DNA of 7,524 bases from positions 1 through 7,524 of the forward strand of contig JACSSI010000221.1 of the NCBI GenBank assembly GCA_014879345.1. The letters run 5' to 3'. The DNA is from Anaerolineae bacterium. GTDB lineage: Bacteria; Chloroflexota; Anaerolineae; Promineifilales; Promineifilaceae. Positions within the stretch are counted from its first letter, which is position 1; each line of letters starts with the position of its first letter. The translations under genes were made by a program, and so were the position numbers. Below the pieces are notes generated by a model that made no database searches, had not been told where the DNA came from, and saw only the letters and a list, made by a program, of their open reading frames with translations. Below, in pieces: positions 6,229 to 7,524 of this stretch.

Positions 6229-6272
6229 CTGACTAACTGACTAACTGACTAACTGACTAACCAACTAATCCA
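6193..6272. repeat. Tandem octamer array (CTAACTGA-type, ten units) carrying both flanking stop codons
   Basis: Read in 8-base register from 6193, ten consecutive units all begin with CTA. Units five to eight (6225-6256) are exact CTAACTGA; the others differ at positions 4-8. The first four include two alternating forms, CTACCAGA and CTAACCGA. The HAD stop TAA (6226-6228) lies in unit five and the TetR stop TAG (6265-6267) is the start of unit ten. Because 8 is not a multiple of 3, successive units place TAA and TGA in every plus frame and TAG in every minus frame. The array therefore blocks translation in all six frames between two convergent genes. There is no hairpin and no T run, so it is not an intrinsic terminator. 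Confidence 0.9.
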
Positions 6273-6915
6273 CACAATGGCGAAGACCCGCAATCAACAC
6301 CCGCAAACCTTCGCTAATTCTTTCTAGCGAAAAGCCGCGCACTTCACGCTGAAAACGGAAAATATCGACCATGAGTGGTGACAACAAAGCATCGGCTAAA
6401 TACTCTGTGTCGAGACCTTGTGGCAGCTCACCCGCATCAATCGCAGTTTGAAAAAGGCCATGAACCGTCATATATTGCCAAAAGTGGGGCATTTCAGTGC
6501 TGCGCCTTTCTTGTAATAATCCTTCACTTTGCACTTCACTGAGCAGAGGCGCATGAGCATCTGTGAAGTGGACAAGCCCATCCATAAAAAACTCTAATTG
6601 TGCCATCTGGGGAACCCGATTGACGGTCATTTTGCGAAACTCAGCCAGCATCCTGTTTTGGAATTCGACCATTTGCGTATCCATCAATGCCAGACACAGT
6701 TCCGCCTTGTTGGCAAAACGGCGATAGAGCGTGCCTTTTCCAACCCCGGCCGCTTGCGCAATTTCCGCCATACACACATTCTCAACCCCTTTTTCGGCAA
6801 AGAGCGCTTCGGCCGTTTCCAGAATGAGTTTGCGGTTGGCGGCGGCGTCTTTGCGTTCAGAACGGCCGTCTTCGTCAATATTGCCTAGTGAGATAATCGG
6901 TAAATCTGATGTCAT
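6265..6915 (-). CDS. TetR/AcrR-family transcriptional regulator
   Basis: The protein is 216 residues, a usual length for the family. An N-terminal extension of about 26 polar residues precedes the DNA-binding domain (about 27-73). That domain contains ILETAEALFAEKG (31-43) and the helix-turn-helix with the signature IAQAAGVGKGTLYRRF (52-67), then NKAEL. The remaining helical part (about 85-216) is the dimerisation and ligand pocket, which is not conserved enough to name an inducer. The start at 6915 is preceded by AGGT about 11 bases upstream, a weak ribosome site. The gene diverges from the YceI-family gene, and two palindromes lie 87-134 bases before its start. The likely role is a homodimeric repressor of yceI and perhaps of itself, released by a small ligand. 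The stop codon TAG is supplied by the octamer array. Confidence 0.92.
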   Translation of the reverse strand: MTSDLPIISLGNIDEDGRSERKDAAANRKLILETAEALFAEKGVENVCMAEIAQAAGVGKGTLYRRFANKAELCLALMDTQMVEFQNRMLAEFRKMTVNRVPQMAQLEFFMDGLVHFTDAHAPLLSEVQSEGLLQERRSTEMPHFWQYMTVHGLFQTAIDAGELPQGLDTEYLADALLSPLMVDIFRFQREVRGFSLERISEGLRVLIAGLRHCVD

Positions 6916-6993
6916 GCATTTCTTACCTGACGTACAAACTCCAGGAGATTGTCGTGTCCACCTGATCGAAAGTACAGTATTTGAAACTTGCTG

Positions 6994-7022
6994 TTGACAA
7001 ACGGACTATAGTCCGGTAATAT
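6994..7022 (+). promoter_or_regulatory. Strong sigma-70-type promoter for the YceI-family gene
   Basis: A perfect TTGACA (6994-6999), a 17-base spacer, then TAATAT (7017-7022). Transcription would begin near 7029 and give a leader of about 70 bases. The spacer is almost filled by a perfect palindrome, so the promoter appears built to be switched off by a bound repressor. Confidence 0.7.
7002..7015. promoter_or_regulatory. Operator 1, perfect 14-bp palindrome between -35 and -10
   Basis: CGGACTATAGTCCG is its own reverse complement. A symmetric 14-bp site is typical for a TetR dimer, and its place between the promoter hexamers would block RNA polymerase. Assignment to the adjacent TetR gene is inferred from proximity. 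Confidence 0.7.
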
Positions 7023-7035
7023 TCTAGCAGATAAG

Positions 7036-7049
7036 CGGACTTGAGTCCA
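7036..7049. promoter_or_regulatory. Operator 2, second GGACTNNAGTCC palindrome
   Basis: CGGACTTGAGTCCA repeats the arms of operator 1 (GGACT/AGTCC) with a different centre. The centres are 34 bases apart, a little over three helical turns. It lies just after the predicted transcription start and would act as a roadblock or allow two dimers to bind. Confidence 0.65.
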
Positions 7050-7100
7050 CTTGCAAAAATAAACTAAATACAATTACTTAGGATAAGGAGATTATAACAG

Positions 7101-7524
7101 ATGAACTGGCAAATTGATTATGCACATTCAGAAATAAACTTTGCGGTACGGCACATGATGATTTCAAAAGTGCGCGGCAGCTTCAACAAGTGGAGTGGTA
7201 TCGTAAACTTTGATCCGGAAAACCCCACGAACACCACGGTGGATGTTACCGTGCAGTTGGCAAGCGTTGACACCGGTGAACAACAGCGTGATGACCATTT
7301 ACGCTCCCCAGACTTCTTTGATGCGGCGACCCATCCTGAAATGCACTTCAAAAGCACAAAGGTCGAGCAAGATGATGATAACGAAGGCTTACTGTATGGT
7401 GAACTAACCATTCGCGGTATCACCAAACCAGTTATACTGGATGTGGAATATGCAGGACAGGCTAAAAGCCCATGGGGTACAACCAACGCTGGATTCTCTG
7501 CCACCGCCAGCATCAATCGTAAAG
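7101..7524 (+). CDS. YceI-family protein, 3' end outside the window
   Basis: 141 complete codons are visible with no stop; family members are usually about 170-200 residues, so perhaps 30-60 are missing. AGGAG (7086-7090), ten bases before ATG 7101, supports the start. YceI proteins are lipocalin-like beta-barrels that bind polyisoprenoid or other lipid-like molecules. The family signatures are clear: WQIDYAHSEINFAVRHM (3-19) leading into SKVRGSF (22-28), HLRSPDFFDAATHPEM (66-81) for the conserved loop, and the GELTIRGITKP strand pair further on. There is no signal peptide, unlike periplasmic E. coli YceI, so this is a cytoplasmic form. It diverges from a TetR regulator and has two operator-like palindromes in its promoter, which suggests induction by a ligand or stress. 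Confidence 0.92.
   Translation, partial: MNWQIDYAHSEINFAVRHMMISKVRGSFNKWSGIVNFDPENPTNTTVDVTVQLASVDTGEQQRDDHLRSPDFFDAATHPEMHFKSTKVEQDDDNEGLLYGELTIRGITKPVILDVEYAGQAKSPWGTTNAGFSATASINRK

Larger units (their letters stand above)
1257..6870. repeat. Dispersed palindrome ACGGCCGT (core of AACGGCCGTT), ten copies
   Basis: Copies of the octamer, given by 10-base span, are at 1257-1266, 1452-1461, 2601-2610, 3689-3698, 3853-3862, 4765-4774, 5342-5351, 5435-5444, 5919-5928 and 6861-6870. Six of these are the exact decamer AACGGCCGTT. The copy at 5435-5444 lies between genes; the others are inside four genes on both strands. A near copy with one change is at 5248-5257. By chance an octamer is expected about 0.1 times in this length. 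Confidence 0.85.

Noticed and set aside
6193..6272. CRISPR array
   Set aside because: The units are only 8 bases, contiguous and without spacers.
6974..7000. Minus-strand TetR promoter overlapping the YceI -35
   Set aside because: TTGTCA (7000-6995) with TACTGT (6979-6974) has only a 15-base spacer and a poor -10; too weak to list, although autoregulation remains plausible.

Overview
The window looks like chromosomal DNA from a bacterium of the Chloroflexota, probably an Anaerolineae- or Caldilineae-like lineage. This is an inference from three things: a membrane-anchored fusion of a degenerate PP2C-like domain to a beta-propeller, a secreted glycosidase ending in the tail YLPLI, and a mix of strong Shine-Dalgarno sites with apparently leaderless starts. 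There is no rRNA, tRNA, phage gene, transposase or CRISPR array. No gene-free stretch exceeds about 230 bases.

Layout. A small acidic protein (156-539, +) converges on a large membrane protein (606-2798, -), and a strong hairpin terminator sits between them. The membrane protein diverges from a tiny zinc-finger protein (2862-3110, +). That gene converges on a large secreted GH-A clan glycosidase (3343-5388, -) across a 232-base gap holding four consecutive GC-rich hairpins, three of which share a TTTA loop. The glycosidase diverges from a HAD phosphatase gene (5527-6228, +) that is complete in every catalytic motif but cut by one in-frame TAG at codon 79. The HAD gene converges on a TetR regulator (6265-6915, -), and the stop codons of both lie in an 80-base tandem array of 8-base units. 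The TetR gene diverges from a YceI-family gene (7101 onward, +) that runs off the window.

How the genes work together. There is no multi-gene operon; every gene alternates strand with its neighbour. The one clear functional pair is TetR and YceI. Two GGACTNNAGTCC palindromes sit in the YceI promoter, one of them between the -35 and -10, so repression of yceI by the neighbouring TetR is the natural reading. The other genes show no shared pathway.

DNA-level signals. The palindrome ACGGCCGT occurs ten times, against about 0.1 expected by chance in a window of this size. It lies in four genes in three reading frames, plus once between genes. With the hairpin array, the octamer array and the interrupted HAD gene, this is the most unusual content. 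I see no clear sign of a new multi-gene defence or mobile system.
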